DNA of 64,000 nucleotides from JBFLXB01 sp964570625 (GTDB taxonomy: Bacteria > Nitrospirota > Nitrospiria > 2-01-FULL-66-17): contig CAZMYW010000023.1 in assembly GCA_964570625.1 (NCBI GenBank), positions 62,001 through 126,000 on the forward strand, in the 5' to 3' direction. The notes beneath the pieces are model-generated. The model was not told the DNA's origin. It was given only the letters and a program-made list of their open reading frames with translations, and searched no databases. Positions 34,012 through 43,593 of the stretch are shown here, one piece after another. Made by a program: the position numbers and the translations under genes. The stretch's first letter is position 1. The number at the start of each line of letters is the position of its first letter.

Positions 34012-36282
34012 ATGGGCCAATCACTTTGGGTGTGGGAGCGTCTCGCAGGGGTGTTGTGGGCCGTCCTAGTCGCCGCCGTATTCGCGATCGGGGGGTTCGA
34101 CCGCCTGGAACTGATGACCTACGATTGGCGGATGCGCGCCAACCCGGACCCGCTCCGACACGACCTCGTCATCGTCGGGATCGACAGGCCGAGCCTGAAG
34201 GCCATGGCCACCTGGCCGTGGTCCCGCAGCGTCCACGCCGAACTCGTCGACCGACTGAGCCGCGCCGGAGCGCGCGTGATCGCGTTCGACGTGGATTTCA
34301 GCACGCCACGGACGCGCAAGGAGGATGCCGACCTGGCGGGAGCGGTCTCGCGTTCCGGTCGCGTCGTGCTCGCGGCGTTCCATGAGCACCGCGCCCTCTC
34401 CAGCGGCGCCGTCGTCGAATACGCGAGCCTTCCCTATCCGGCCCTCCTGAGGGCCGCCCGTGCGGTCGGCTCCATCAATTTGCCCATCGACGCGGACGGC
34501 GCGATTCGTCGCGTCCCGGTTGAGACGCCCATGTTAGGCGCGGACGGCTGGAGCTTTGCGGTGCAGACCGCACGTGCTGCGCTCGATACGCTTGAGAGTC
34601 CGGTCCGCCGGACGCCCGATGGAACGTTGGACCTTGGAAACCATCGAGCGAACATCGGCCAAGGGGACGAATTTTTTATTCGCTTCATGGGTGGTCCCCG
34701 AACGGTTCCGGTCGTCTCGTTCGTGGACGTGCTCCGCGGCGCCGTGCCCACCTCCCAATTGACCGACAAGATCGTTCTGATCGGGGCCACGTCGCTCGAC
34801 CTGCAAGACTTCCGAGTCACCCCCTTTCGCGGCGCGATGGCGGGTGTGGAAATTCAGGCCAACGCCATCGCCACGATCCTATCCGGCCGGAGTCACCATC
34901 GCCTACCGCCTCCCTCGATCCTCGCGTTGATCTTTGCGATCGTCGTGTGGTGGACGGTCTTGCTCCTCGCGTTGCGAGTGCGGCGGCAGGCGGAAATCAA
35001 ACGCCGCGCGCTCATCATTTGTCTGGCCGGATCGTTTACCCTGTGCGCGATCGTGGTCTCGGCCGTCCTGGCGTTCCATTCCTTGGTGGTTGTCGATGTG
35101 GTCCCGCTCCTGGCCACGGGTATCGGCCAGGTCATGACGTCGTTGATCGCAGGTTATGTCTTTGCGGAACGCCGCATCGAATTCCAACGGGAGAATATCG
35201 AAGCCCTCTATCGGATGGGCGATGAAACCCGCGAAGGCACCTCGCTCGACCGCTTGACCGACTTATTGTTCGCGCAGGCGCGCCACCTCCTCGGAGTCGA
35301 CCGGTTGGCCCTGGAAATATGGACCTCGGACGAGGCCCCGGTGCGGGAGTGGCGATCGCGTCCCACAACCGACGGCGCGCCCCCGCTCCCGACACCACTC
35401 TATGACCAGCTCGCCGCTCGCGTCCGCTCCACGGGATTGCCCGTCACTGCCATCGATCTGGTGCTGCACCGCCGCATGGAGCCGCAAACACGCCCGCTTC
35501 GCGCCAGTCTGTTCGTGCCGTTTGTGGCCCACAACCACGTCATCGGCATCCTCCAAGTACACCGCGAACGCCCGATCCCATTCCAAGAGGGCGAAGCCAA
35601 GACCTTGCTCACCCTGGCCACGCAAGCCGCCCTGAATATCGAAAACGGCCGCTTGCTCGATGACGTACGAACGTTGTTCCACCGAAGCCTGGAGGCGTTT
35701 TCGACCGCGCTCGACTTCAAGGACAACGATACCGGGGGCCACTCCAAGCGCGTGTCGCTCTATGCCCGGGAGGTGGCCTCTCGTATGGGCATCGCCGGAA
35801 CGGATCTCGACGTGATCTCACAAGGGGCGCTTTTGCACGACATCGGCAAGATCTCGGTACCCGACCGGATTCTGCGAAAACCCGGAAAGCTGACGGAAGA
35901 AGAATGGGTGACGATGCGCGAACATCCCGACACAGGGTACCGGATGCTCAAGACCATTCGCATACCCGACGCGATCGCCACCATCGTACGGCAACACCAC
36001 GAACGGTTCGACGGCACGGGTTATCCCCACCGACTCACCGGACCCGCCATCAGTCTCGGGGCCAGGATTTTTGCAGTGGCCGACTACTACGACGCGTTGA
36101 CGAGCAACCGTCCGTATCGGAAGGCCCAACCGATCGAGCGCGTCTTGGACGACATTCGCATCGCGTCCGGCGGCCATTTCGACCCGGCGGTCGTCGAAAC
36201 ATTTCTAGCCATCCCGGACGGAGTGTTCGGCGACCTTCGAACGCGGATCGAGCGGGAGCTCAACGACCGCCGCGCCGCCTGA
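34012..36282 (+). CDS. CHASE2-GAF-HD-GYP cyclic-di-GMP phosphodiesterase
   Basis: 756 residues. Helix 1 (about 12-29) leads into a periplasmic CHASE2 sensor (VGIDRPSLKAMATWPWSR through FRGAMAGVEIQANAIATIL). Three more helices follow (about 300-390), then GAF (about 410-550) and HD-GYP (about 560-745). The HD-GYP site is intact: GGHSKRV, LLHDIGKISVPD, HHERFDGTGYP and DYYDALTSNRPYR. It should hydrolyse c-di-GMP in response to an envelope signal. It precedes a FecR protein and an outer membrane barrel; a PilZ receptor is elsewhere in the window. Confidence 0.93.
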   Translation: MGQSLWVWERLAGVLWAVLVAAVFAIGGFDRLELMTYDWRMRANPDPLRHDLVIVGIDRPSLKAMATWPWSRSVHAELVDRLSRAGARVIAFDVDFSTPRTRKEDADLAGAVSRSGRVVLAAFHEHRALSSGAVVEYASLPYPALLRAARAVGSINLPIDADGAIRRVPVETPMLGADGWSFAVQTARAALDTLESPVRRTPDGTLDLGNHRANIGQGDEFFIRFMGGPRTVPVVSFVDVLRGAVPTSQLTDKIVLIGATSLDLQDFRVTPFRGAMAGVEIQANAIATILSGRSHHRLPPPSILALIFAIVVWWTVLLLALRVRRQAEIKRRALIICLAGSFTLCAIVVSAVLAFHSLVVVDVVPLLATGIGQVMTSLIAGYVFAERRIEFQRENIEALYRMGDETREGTSLDRLTDLLFAQARHLLGVDRLALEIWTSDEAPVREWRSRPTTDGAPPLPTPLYDQLAARVRSTGLPVTAIDLVLHRRMEPQTRPLRASLFVPFVAHNHVIGILQVHRERPIPFQEGEAKTLLTLATQAALNIENGRLLDDVRTLFHRSLEAFSTALDFKDNDTGGHSKRVSLYAREVASRMGIAGTDLDVISQGALLHDIGKISVPDRILRKPGKLTEEEWVTMREHPDTGYRMLKTIRIPDAIATIVRQHHERFDGTGYPHRLTGPAISLGARIFAVADYYDALTSNRPYRKAQPIERVLDDIRIASGGHFDPAVVETFLAIPDGVFGDLRTRIERELNDRRAA

Positions 36283-36423
36283 CTCGGTATGGCGCGGCTT
36301 ACACACCACGGAAATCGGTTTCATACTGCGTCGCGTACTATCCCGAACATCGATGTCCACGTACGGTCTCGTACACGAATATTTATCCGGCAACCATGGT
36401 TGCGTCCTCAGGAGGTACGCGCT

Positions 36424-37509
36424 ATGGCTGCACATCGAATTCCTTCCCGAAGAGCTCCCGGTCTGATCTGGGGGGCTGTGATTCTTCTGCTGGCAGTCGG
36501 TTCGGCCCAAGCCGCGTCACCCAGCGCGCACATCGTAAGCGCGAAGGGGACCGTGCAAATCCTCGCCGCTCCGACCGGAGAGTGGGTCGCCGCCGCATCG
36601 CGGGCGGCGGTGCCACCGGGATCCGCAGTGCGGACCGGTCCCAAGTCGAAAGCCGTGATCGAGTTGGATGGTGCCGAAGTCATCCTCTACGAAACGTCGT
36701 TGATTCGCCTCCCGGCGGAGGCGGCTCCGATATCCATCGCGACCAACCCGCTTCGGCATCCGTGGCTGGACTCGGGACGCGCCCTGTTCGACGTGACGCC
36801 ACGCAAAGACCGCACCCCGTTCTCCGTGCAGACCCCCACAGTCGTGGCCGGAGTGAAGGGCACGGTGTTTGAAGTGTCGTCTACCGGTACTGAAGAAGCC
36901 GTGTACGTATGGGATGGTCTCGTCGAGGTCACGTCCCGGCTCAACTCGAGGGATATCCAACTGGTTGCCGCCGGCCAGTTCACCATGCTGGACGACCTAC
37001 GGCTGACCCCAGCCTTACCGATTCCTGGCGAACGGGTCCGCCCAGACGAAGTCGACCTGCACCGCCACACCGCGGAAGCGGTTGACTCCGAGAAAGCAGC
37101 CGCGACCGAGCGTATGACCGAAGACTTTTCAGTGGGCGCGCCGCTGGAGTCGACGCTGGCGTTGACCACTGAGGCTTGGCGCGATGCGGATCGAGCCGCG
37201 GTGAAACCCGCGCTGGACCAAGCCCTGGATTTTCAGTCCGTAGTGTCTATCGGCACGGTGCGAATCTCCACCGACTCGCTCACGAACTCGCTGGCATCGA
37301 CCACCACCACGGTCAGCGATACGACGCGGACGGTCACTGGCCCACACACCTCGACGGTGTCCGGGGTGGTTGATCCATTGACGTCGACCTTGGCGCCGGT
37401 GGTCAGTCCGATGATCAACCCGCTGACCTCGACGTTGGCACCGGTTGTGACGCCGTTGACGTCGACCGTCTCCACGGTCATCACCCCGCTGAGGACGTTG
37501 GGCTTCTGA
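36424..37509 (+). CDS. Exported FecR-domain protein with C-terminal repeats
   Basis: 361 residues: signal peptide (cleavage near AQA/ASP), FecR domain (about 35-190; GTVQILAAPTGEWVAA, SVQTPTVVAGVKGTVFEVS), then a Thr/Ser/Val/Pro-rich tail with repeats of PLTSTLAPVVxP near the end. Such periplasmic FecR proteins often pair with CHASE2 proteins and outer membrane barrels. ATG at 36424 follows CAGGAGGT. The 141 bases between the HD-GYP gene and this start hold no gene that I can support. Confidence 0.85.
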   Translation: MAAHRIPSRRAPGLIWGAVILLLAVGSAQAASPSAHIVSAKGTVQILAAPTGEWVAAASRAAVPPGSAVRTGPKSKAVIELDGAEVILYETSLIRLPAEAAPISIATNPLRHPWLDSGRALFDVTPRKDRTPFSVQTPTVVAGVKGTVFEVSSTGTEEAVYVWDGLVEVTSRLNSRDIQLVAAGQFTMLDDLRLTPALPIPGERVRPDEVDLHRHTAEAVDSEKAAATERMTEDFSVGAPLESTLALTTEAWRDADRAAVKPALDQALDFQSVVSIGTVRISTDSLTNSLASTTTTVSDTTRTVTGPHTSTVSGVVDPLTSTLAPVVSPMINPLTSTLAPVVTPLTSTVSTVITPLRTLGF

Positions 37510-37535
37510 ACGCGCACCGCGCGATCGGGCTGAGC

Positions 37536-38579
37536 GTGGCGCTCGCGGTTTCGAAATCTCTGTCGGCGTCCTCCCTTGTCGGCGCTGACTCCAACGTCTT
37601 CCTCTCGAACCAACAACCGCAGAGCTCCACTTTTATCCAGACCACGCTCGGCGCGGAGATCGGGTCCGATTCGGCTCAAGCACATCGGCTCGGCTGGTCC
37701 TTACAGGGCCTGCACAAACATTACTTTCGATACGGGGAGGCGGATAAACTGTTCGCTGACTCGGCCCTCGCCTACCGGTACGCGGCTACCCCATCATTAC
37801 TGTTTGGCGTGGTCCAAACCGTGTCTTACGCTAAGTTGCAGTTGCTCGACACCGAGGGTAACACCTTGCCGCGCGACCAGTTCATCGCTTACAGCGGAGA
37901 CATCCGCGGCTATACCCAGTGGCTGGCCTCTCGATCGCGCCTAACCGTCGGAGCCGGTATCAGGAAGAAAGATATCAACGAGGTCGCAGATCAAGCCACC
38001 GTCGTCTTCGCCTCACTCGACCATCAGGGCTATTGTGCCTACCTGGACGGCATACATCGGTTGCGCAAGGTCGATCTGGGACTGGGCTATGAATACGGCG
38101 TGATGCACTACGACGAACTGCAAGCTGCGTCACGCGATAGCTCGACCGCGCCCGGGAATCCCCTTCTCACGCTCATCCAGCACACCGGACGTTCACAAGT
38201 CGCGGTTCGTCTTGCACAATGGGCTCGTGTTTCATTGGACGGGCAGGTGCGGTGGACGCTCGACCCGTTCGAAGACGAACTGACATATCGCCAATTGGAC
38301 ATACAGCCCCGTGGCGAGGCCCTGCTTCCGTTCAAGCTCCTGTTGAGCGGGGGCGGGGGGTACCGAACCCGGGCATACGCCGAACGAACCGGCGGCGGCT
38401 TCTCGGCCCCTGACCAGCGCCGAGAGCGGTTTCTACCAGCCGATGCCTCATTGCAAAGGCCTTGGACCGAGCATCTGTCCCTGATCGCCCAAGCGCAGTT
38501 CATTCGCAAAACCAGCAACGTTCCGGGTGACGAGTTCCGCGAGCGCATCTACGCGCTCGGCGTGTCGCTAGCCTTCTAG
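37536..38579 (+). CDS. Outer membrane beta-barrel protein
   Basis: About 347 residues of amphipathic beta strands with a C-terminal Phe (GVSLAF). GTG at 37536 is the first usual start. The same frame upstream reads NAHRAIGLSVALAVSKSLSA, a good signal peptide, which would begin at a CTG (37506) overlapping the FecR stop (CTGA). Thus the true start may be non-standard. It may be a surface sensor or anchor working with the FecR protein. Confidence 0.78.
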   Translation: MALAVSKSLSASSLVGADSNVFLSNQQPQSSTFIQTTLGAEIGSDSAQAHRLGWSLQGLHKHYFRYGEADKLFADSALAYRYAATPSLLFGVVQTVSYAKLQLLDTEGNTLPRDQFIAYSGDIRGYTQWLASRSRLTVGAGIRKKDINEVADQATVVFASLDHQGYCAYLDGIHRLRKVDLGLGYEYGVMHYDELQAASRDSSTAPGNPLLTLIQHTGRSQVAVRLAQWARVSLDGQVRWTLDPFEDELTYRQLDIQPRGEALLPFKLLLSGGGGYRTRAYAERTGGGFSAPDQRRERFLPADASLQRPWTEHLSLIAQAQFIRKTSNVPGDEFRERIYALGVSLAF

Positions 38580-38583
38580 GCCA

Positions 38584-39198
38584 TCACCACGGTTCCGGTT
38601 CCAGACTCGCCCACAAGTACTGCGTCGCCACCGAGCGATACGGCCGCCAGGGAACTGCAAGCGTTTCGAGCCTTTGTGGGTCCGGGGGCTTCCTGAGGCG
38701 GTAGGCTTTCTGCACGGCCTTCCGAAATCCCAGATCGTAGACCGGCAATACATCGGGGCGGCGCAGGGAGAAGATCAGGAACATTTCCACGGTCCATCGG
38801 CCGATACCCTTGATCTGCGTCAGGATCTTGAACACCTGGTCATCGTCCAGCGCATGGATCGTCGCCAGATCGATCGCGCCGTCGTCCACCTGGCGGGACA
38901 GCCCGAGGAGGTACTCAGTTTTCTGGCGTGATAACCCGACGGCTCGCAGTGACTCTGGTGGCGTAGTCATTAACCGTTGAGGCGTCAGACCACCGGGATA
39001 GGAGTCAAGCAGTCGCTTGAGAATCGCGCGCGCAGCGCCGACCGAGACCTGTTGGGCGATGATGGCTTCAACCAAGGCGAGGAATCGGTCGTCTCGATAC
39101 CGGATCCTGCACACGCCGACTTGCTCGATCACGCCGCGCAAGACCCGATCGACCTGCTTGAGGTGGCGCCGGGCGGCTTGCAACTCGCGGTCGGTCAC
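38584..39198 (-). CDS. DNA-3-methyladenine glycosylase II-like (AlkA/HhH-GPD)
   Basis: 204 residues. Helix-hairpin-helix with QIKGIGRWTVEMFLIFSL and catalytic Asp in LPVYDLGF, as in AlkA/MAG-type glycosylases that remove alkylated bases. No iron-sulfur cysteines at the end, unlike MutY/Nth. No N-terminal AlkA domain, so it belongs to the short Mag group. Converges on the barrel gene with 4 bases between. Confidence 0.92.
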   Translation of the reverse strand: MTDRELQAARRHLKQVDRVLRGVIEQVGVCRIRYRDDRFLALVEAIIAQQVSVGAARAILKRLLDSYPGGLTPQRLMTTPPESLRAVGLSRQKTEYLLGLSRQVDDGAIDLATIHALDDDQVFKILTQIKGIGRWTVEMFLIFSLRRPDVLPVYDLGFRKAVQKAYRLRKPPDPQRLETLAVPWRPYRSVATQYLWASLEPEPW

Positions 39199-39204
39199 GG
39201 CGGG

Positions 39205-39735
39205 CTAACTGCGTTCGAGTGAGAACTTGAGCTTGTTGAGGCTCTCGTCGTGGTGCGTCGTGACCATCGACTTCATGACCACGGCGCGCAAGTTGCCCCA
39301 CACTCCGCCGGGGGTGTGCGATTCGTTCCAACTTACCGTTGTTGAGCGGACATCCTCCGAGGGCTTGAGCTCGATCAGCGACTGCACCCCGTTCTGAGGG
39401 CCGCCCAGCACCTGGTACCGCAGACGCATCGGCGGAATGACCTCGGTCAACCGGATGTCCATGTCCCATCCTTTGAATCCGTTGTAGACGTGCGCGTTGA
39501 CCAAACTGCCTGTCTCCCGGCCTTCGCCACGGGCCAGGTCGAACCGTTCAATGCCCTTGACCCACGACGGCCACTGATCGAGACTCCCGACCTTGTCCCA
39601 CACGCGGACCGGCGGCACGCGGATCACGACTTCGGACGAGACCGTGTAAGTCGGCTCCAACAGAAACTTCGACGCGATCAGCACGACCAGCGCCAATCCC
39701 CCCAGCCACACGATGAATTTGAACAATTCGCGCAT
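39205..39735 (-). CDS. SRPBCC (START-like) domain membrane protein
   Basis: 176 residues: N-terminal membrane helix (about 7-25), then a helix-grip fold (VVIRVPPVRVWDKVGSLDQWPSWVKGIERF, VIPPMRLRYQVLGG) typical of polyketide cyclase/SRPBCC lipid-binding proteins. Ligand unknown. It lies 6 bases upstream of the glycosylase gene on the same strand. Confidence 0.8.
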   Translation of the reverse strand: MRELFKFIVWLGGLALVVLIASKFLLEPTYTVSSEVVIRVPPVRVWDKVGSLDQWPSWVKGIERFDLARGEGRETGSLVNAHVYNGFKGWDMDIRLTEVIPPMRLRYQVLGGPQNGVQSLIELKPSEDVRSTTVSWNESHTPGGVWGNLRAVVMKSMVTTHHDESLNKLKFSLERS

Positions 39736-39792
39736 CGCGACTCCCTTCTCCGGCGTCAGGACCCGCGGCCGGGCCGGCGCCGATTGGACTCT

Positions 39793-39800
39793 GCTATACT
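39793..39800 (+). promoter_or_regulatory. Extended -10 element of the VOC gene
   Basis: TGCTATACT, with TATACT at 39795-39800; GTG start at 39807, six bases later. Predicted leaderless transcript. Confidence 0.5.
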
Positions 39801-39806
39801 GCGCGC

Positions 39807-40214
39807 GTGGCGGAACCCCCTACCGGCGTTCGGCTCCATCATGTGGCAGTGCAAACTGCGGATCTCGTCCGCGCTCGGCGGTTCTACGAGACCGTGTTGG
39901 GATGCTCGGTCCTCAAGACCGAACGCACGGCCAAAGGCCGCGATATCGTCTGGCTCGCCTGTGGCGACTGCCGCATTGAATTGTATAGCGCCAAACCCGG
40001 CCAACCTCTGACCCCGGGGTGGAACGCGAACGGTGTGGGCCCGCTGGCCCTGGGATTCTACGTCCGCGACCTCGATGCCGAGGTCGCGCGGCTCGGCGCG
40101 CTCCACGTGCGGATCACCAAACCGCCGTATGAACCCGTGCCTGGCGAGCGCGCGGCCATGATCGAGGGCCCGGACGGAGAAGAAATCGTTCTCCTGGAAC
40201 ACCCGGTGGCGTGA
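39807..40214 (+). CDS. Glyoxalase/VOC-family protein
   Basis: 135 residues with paired beta-alpha-beta-beta-beta modules (VRLHHVAVQTADLVRARRFY, then GFYVRDLDAEVARL and DPDGEEI-like PDGEEIVLLEH). Metal-ligand-type His and Glu positions are kept. Lactoylglutathione lyase or methylmalonyl-CoA epimerase-like, but substrate is not determined. Confidence 0.85.
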   Translation: MAEPPTGVRLHHVAVQTADLVRARRFYETVLGCSVLKTERTAKGRDIVWLACGDCRIELYSAKPGQPLTPGWNANGVGPLALGFYVRDLDAEVARLGALHVRITKPPYEPVPGERAAMIEGPDGEEIVLLEHPVA

Positions 40215-40229
40215 GCCCCGCCCGATTCG

Positions 40230-42212
40230 CTACTGCGCGGCGTCTCCCGCGTTGATCAACGCCTCGTACTGTTCCTGCAGCTCGCCCCACTCCGCGGTCA
40301 ATTCATCCACGGCTTTCTTGGCTCGCACATGGTCGTCCATCGTGGTGAAAAACGAGGCTTTGTCCTCATAGGTGGCCGGATTCGCGAGCATCGCCGTCAG
40401 GCGTTCGAGGTCTTTCCCTTTTTCAGTCAGCTCGCGCTCGACTGCATCGAGGCGTGTTTTGAGTGGGCGGGTTTTCGCGGTCAGCCGCGCACGCTCCTCA
40501 GCCTCGATCCGTCGCTGCTCCTTGGACTTGAACCCCGCGCGATCGGGCTGCGACCGCTCAATCTCTGAATGAGGCGCGGCACTATGCCCGTTCACGGCCT
40601 CGGTTTCCGCGGTCTGGCGAGCCTTTTTGTCGACGTAATACTCGTACCCGTCGGGGTACACCATCGCGGTGCCGTCACGGACGTCCAGGATGGTGTTGGC
40701 CACGGACTGGATAAAATGGCGGTCGTGAGTGATAAAACAGATCGTCCCGGTGTACTCCAGCAGGGCCGATTCCAAGACGTCCCGCGAGGGGATGTCGAGG
40801 TGATTGGTGGGCTCGTCGAGCAACAAGAAGTTCGCGGGACGCACCAGCATCTTCGCCAGCGCCAGCCGACTCTTTTCCCCGCCGGAGAGCACGGCCACGC
40901 GCTTCTTCACGTCATCGCCTGAAAAGAGGAACGCGCCCAAGATCCCGCGCAGGAACGGCTGCTCTTGATCCGGCGCCGACGAGATCATTTCATCCAATAC
41001 CGTGGCTTTGGGATCGAGGGATTCGAGCTGGTGCTGGGCGTAATACGCGACGGTCACGTTCTGACCATAGGTGACCGTCCCGGCATCGGGCGTGAGTACA
41101 CCCGCGAGCATCTTCAGTAATGTGGACTTCCCCGCTCCGTTGGGCCCGACGAACGCCACCCGCTGCCCACGCGTGATGATCAGGTCCAACCGCTCGTAGA
41201 TCACTCGGCTCGGGTACGCTTTGCGGATGCCATCGAGCTCTAGGACTTCGCGGCCGCTCCGCGGAGGCTGGGGAAACCCGAACCGGATTTTCTTGCGCTC
41301 GGGCGGGATCTTGATGCGCCCCATCTTATCGAGCATCTTGACCCGACTTTGGACCTGGCGCGCCTTGCTGGCCTTGTACCGGAACCGTTCGATGAACTGC
41401 TGGACCTCCTGAACCCGCTTCTGTTGGTTGGCGTAGGAGGCCATGAGCATCTCTTTGGCCGCTGCGCGGGCTTGAACGTATTCGTCGTAGGTGCCTGGAT
41501 ACGAGATGAGTTGGCCCTGATCCACTTCGACGACGCGCGAGACGAGCCGGTTCATGAACTCGCGGTCATGCGAGATCAGCACAACCGCCCCGGCGTAGGT
41601 AGTCAAGAAGCCCTCCAGCCACACCACGGATTCGAGGTCCAAGTGATTGGTCGGCTCGTCCAGCAACAACAGATCGGGATTCTGCAGGAGGAGCTTGGCG
41701 AGGGCCACCCGCATTAGCCAGCCGCCGGACAAATGGTCCGTCGCTTTCTCGAACGACTCTTCCCGGAACCCCAGGCCGCCGAGAATCTCACGCGCTTGCG
41801 TCTCGACGTTGTACCCACCCAACGCCTCGTATTGGTGCTGCAGCTCGCCGTATTCCGCCAGCAACGCATCCAACTCATCGCCCGAGGCTTGGGCCATGTC
41901 CTGCTGGAGCACGCCCATCCGATGCTGCACGCTGGTGGCGCCGGCGGCCGCAGACAGTACCTCCTGGAGGATGGTCTTTCCCTTGAGCTCGAGGATCTCC
42001 TGCGTCAGATATCCGATCACCACGCCCTTCTGGACCTGAATTCGCCCGCTATCCGGAGACATCCGGCGGGCGATCATCTCAAACAGCGTGGTCTTACCGG
42101 CGCCGTTGGGGCCGACCAGCGCCACGCGCTCGCGGGCGCCGATTTGCAGCGTGGCGTCGTCGAACAACACTCGGCTGCCATAGGCCTTGCGGATATCGTG
42201 AAGGGTTAACAT
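40230..42212 (-). CDS. ABC-F family ATPase (Uup/YheS type)
   Basis: 660 residues, no membrane segments. Two ABC domains (Walker A GPNGAGKTT and GPNGAGKST; signatures LSGGW and LSGGE; Walker B LLLLDEPTNHLD and FLLLDEPTNHLD) with the ABC-F linker between, and a C-terminal coiled coil (about 560-650). ABC-F proteins act on the ribosome to relieve stalling or protect from antibiotics. Coiled-coil C-terminus is Uup-like or YheS-like. Confidence 0.93.
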   Translation of the reverse strand: MLTLHDIRKAYGSRVLFDDATLQIGARERVALVGPNGAGKTTLFEMIARRMSPDSGRIQVQKGVVIGYLTQEILELKGKTILQEVLSAAAGATSVQHRMGVLQQDMAQASGDELDALLAEYGELQHQYEALGGYNVETQAREILGGLGFREESFEKATDHLSGGWLMRVALAKLLLQNPDLLLLDEPTNHLDLESVVWLEGFLTTYAGAVVLISHDREFMNRLVSRVVEVDQGQLISYPGTYDEYVQARAAAKEMLMASYANQQKRVQEVQQFIERFRYKASKARQVQSRVKMLDKMGRIKIPPERKKIRFGFPQPPRSGREVLELDGIRKAYPSRVIYERLDLIITRGQRVAFVGPNGAGKSTLLKMLAGVLTPDAGTVTYGQNVTVAYYAQHQLESLDPKATVLDEMISSAPDQEQPFLRGILGAFLFSGDDVKKRVAVLSGGEKSRLALAKMLVRPANFLLLDEPTNHLDIPSRDVLESALLEYTGTICFITHDRHFIQSVANTILDVRDGTAMVYPDGYEYYVDKKARQTAETEAVNGHSAAPHSEIERSQPDRAGFKSKEQRRIEAEERARLTAKTRPLKTRLDAVERELTEKGKDLERLTAMLANPATYEDKASFFTTMDDHVRAKKAVDELTAEWGELQEQYEALINAGDAAQ

Positions 42213-42253
42213 GCGGTAGGAGTATACGGAAGCGCCTTCAGGGCCGCAAGGCT

Positions 42254-42377
42254 AGAGCCCGTCCATGAACGGCCACCTGCGGCGTTGCCGCTGCGCGTCC
42301 GCTCCTCACGTACGAACCAGTACGCTCCGGTGCGGTGCTCGCGGCGCCTGGCATCTGGCGCGTTCCTGAACGGGCTC
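42254..42377. repeat. Dispersed hairpin repeat, copy D (inverted orientation)
   Basis: Ends AGAGCCCGTCCATGAACGG and CGTTCCTGAACGGGCTC form the outer stem; core CTCACGTACGAACCAGTACG. It lies between the glycosyltransferase stop and the ABC-F start. Confidence 0.85.
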
Positions 42378-42399
42378 AATCGGGGAATACCCGATTGTT

Positions 42400-43587
42400 T
42401 TAGTGCGCGACGCGGTATCGACGGCCTCGCCACTGCAACCCGCGTCCGATCCGAGCAGACCAGGCGCTATTTAAGGCGATAGCTATCACAACTAGGGCGC
42501 CGAGCAGGAGGACGGGCGCCCACCCACGTCCGATCCCAACCCTCTGGCAGAGAGAAGCCCATCCAGTCAGGAAGACAGCGAACAGCCCCCAGGATGCCGC
42601 GATCGTCACGGGGTTGGTGCTCGTGATTGTGGCCCAGAGTGGCACGATTGCGGGGAGGACGAAGGTCGCGAGCAGATAGCCTAATAGAAAGCCCAGCACG
42701 ACCAAGGGACGATCCTGTAACACATAGTAATCTCGTCTCCCGATAGGGACCCACACGGGAAGCTTCAGGCCCTCGTAGAGGTTCTTCGACCACCCCCGCC
42801 AGATCTCGGCCAGCGAGTGATACATGCGGATCGAAACAATGTCGCGGCCGTCCGCGAGCCAGAGGCGACCGCCCGCGCGTTTGACGATCTGCGCGAGGGC
42901 ATAGTCATCCACGATTCGATCGCGAATCGCCGCGTGCCCTCCCGCCGCGTCATAGATCGAACGACGCACCAGCAGGAACGCGCCGACGCCGACGCTCTGC
43001 GGGTCCGCGGGATCGTTCACTTTGGAAAAGCTGATCCCGTAGAAGATGATCGCCGCCATCACCGGCTGGACCGCACGCTCCCAGAAACTCCGCAACTCCG
43101 CCTTCGGAAGCAGGGTAACCAGATCGACCTCTCGGTTCTCCAACTCGGCAACGGCCGAAGCCACGGCCGTGGGAGCGAACCGGACGTCGGCGTCGGCAAA
43201 GAGCAGCAGGGGATGAGTGGCATACGACGCGCCGTGCGCCTGGGCGTGGGGTTTGCCGCACCAGTCACGAGGCAGCGATGGCGCAGACAGGAGGCGCACC
43301 CGGGGATCCGCCGCGACGTAGCGCTGCGCGATCGTCGCGGTCTCGTCGGCCGAGTGGTCGTCGACGATCACCAATTCGAGGTCAACACCTTCCTGGAGCA
43401 GCAACGATTCGACCGTGCCTCCGAGGTCTCGGGCCTCATTACGAGCCGGGATGATGACTGACACGGAAGGCCTTCCCGCCACAGGCGCCGGCGCGAGTCG
43501 GACGTAGCCGTCCGCGCAGCGACGGTAGTGGATCAGGAGATGAAGAGCGTGCACGACGAGCAGGATCACCGTAACCGCGATCGTCAC
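42400..43587 (-). CDS. Family 2 glycosyltransferase (HpnB/CrtQ-like)
   Basis: 395 residues. N-terminal helix, GT-A domain with SVIIPARNEARDLGG, VDDHSADET, FADADVRF (DxD) and DDYALAQIVKRAG, then a WRGWSKNLYEGL motif and three to four C-terminal helices. This layout is that of the hopanoid-associated HpnB or carotenoid CrtQ-like transferases. No other hopanoid gene is here. The dnaJ-like gene lies 6 bases upstream on the same strand. Confidence 0.85.
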   Translation of the reverse strand: MTIAVTVILLVVHALHLLIHYRRCADGYVRLAPAPVAGRPSVSVIIPARNEARDLGGTVESLLLQEGVDLELVIVDDHSADETATIAQRYVAADPRVRLLSAPSLPRDWCGKPHAQAHGASYATHPLLLFADADVRFAPTAVASAVAELENREVDLVTLLPKAELRSFWERAVQPVMAAIIFYGISFSKVNDPADPQSVGVGAFLLVRRSIYDAAGGHAAIRDRIVDDYALAQIVKRAGGRLWLADGRDIVSIRMYHSLAEIWRGWSKNLYEGLKLPVWVPIGRRDYYVLQDRPLVVLGFLLGYLLATFVLPAIVPLWATITSTNPVTIAASWGLFAVFLTGWASLCQRVGIGRGWAPVLLLGALVVIAIALNSAWSARIGRGLQWRGRRYRVAH

Positions 43588-43593
43588 CTGCGG

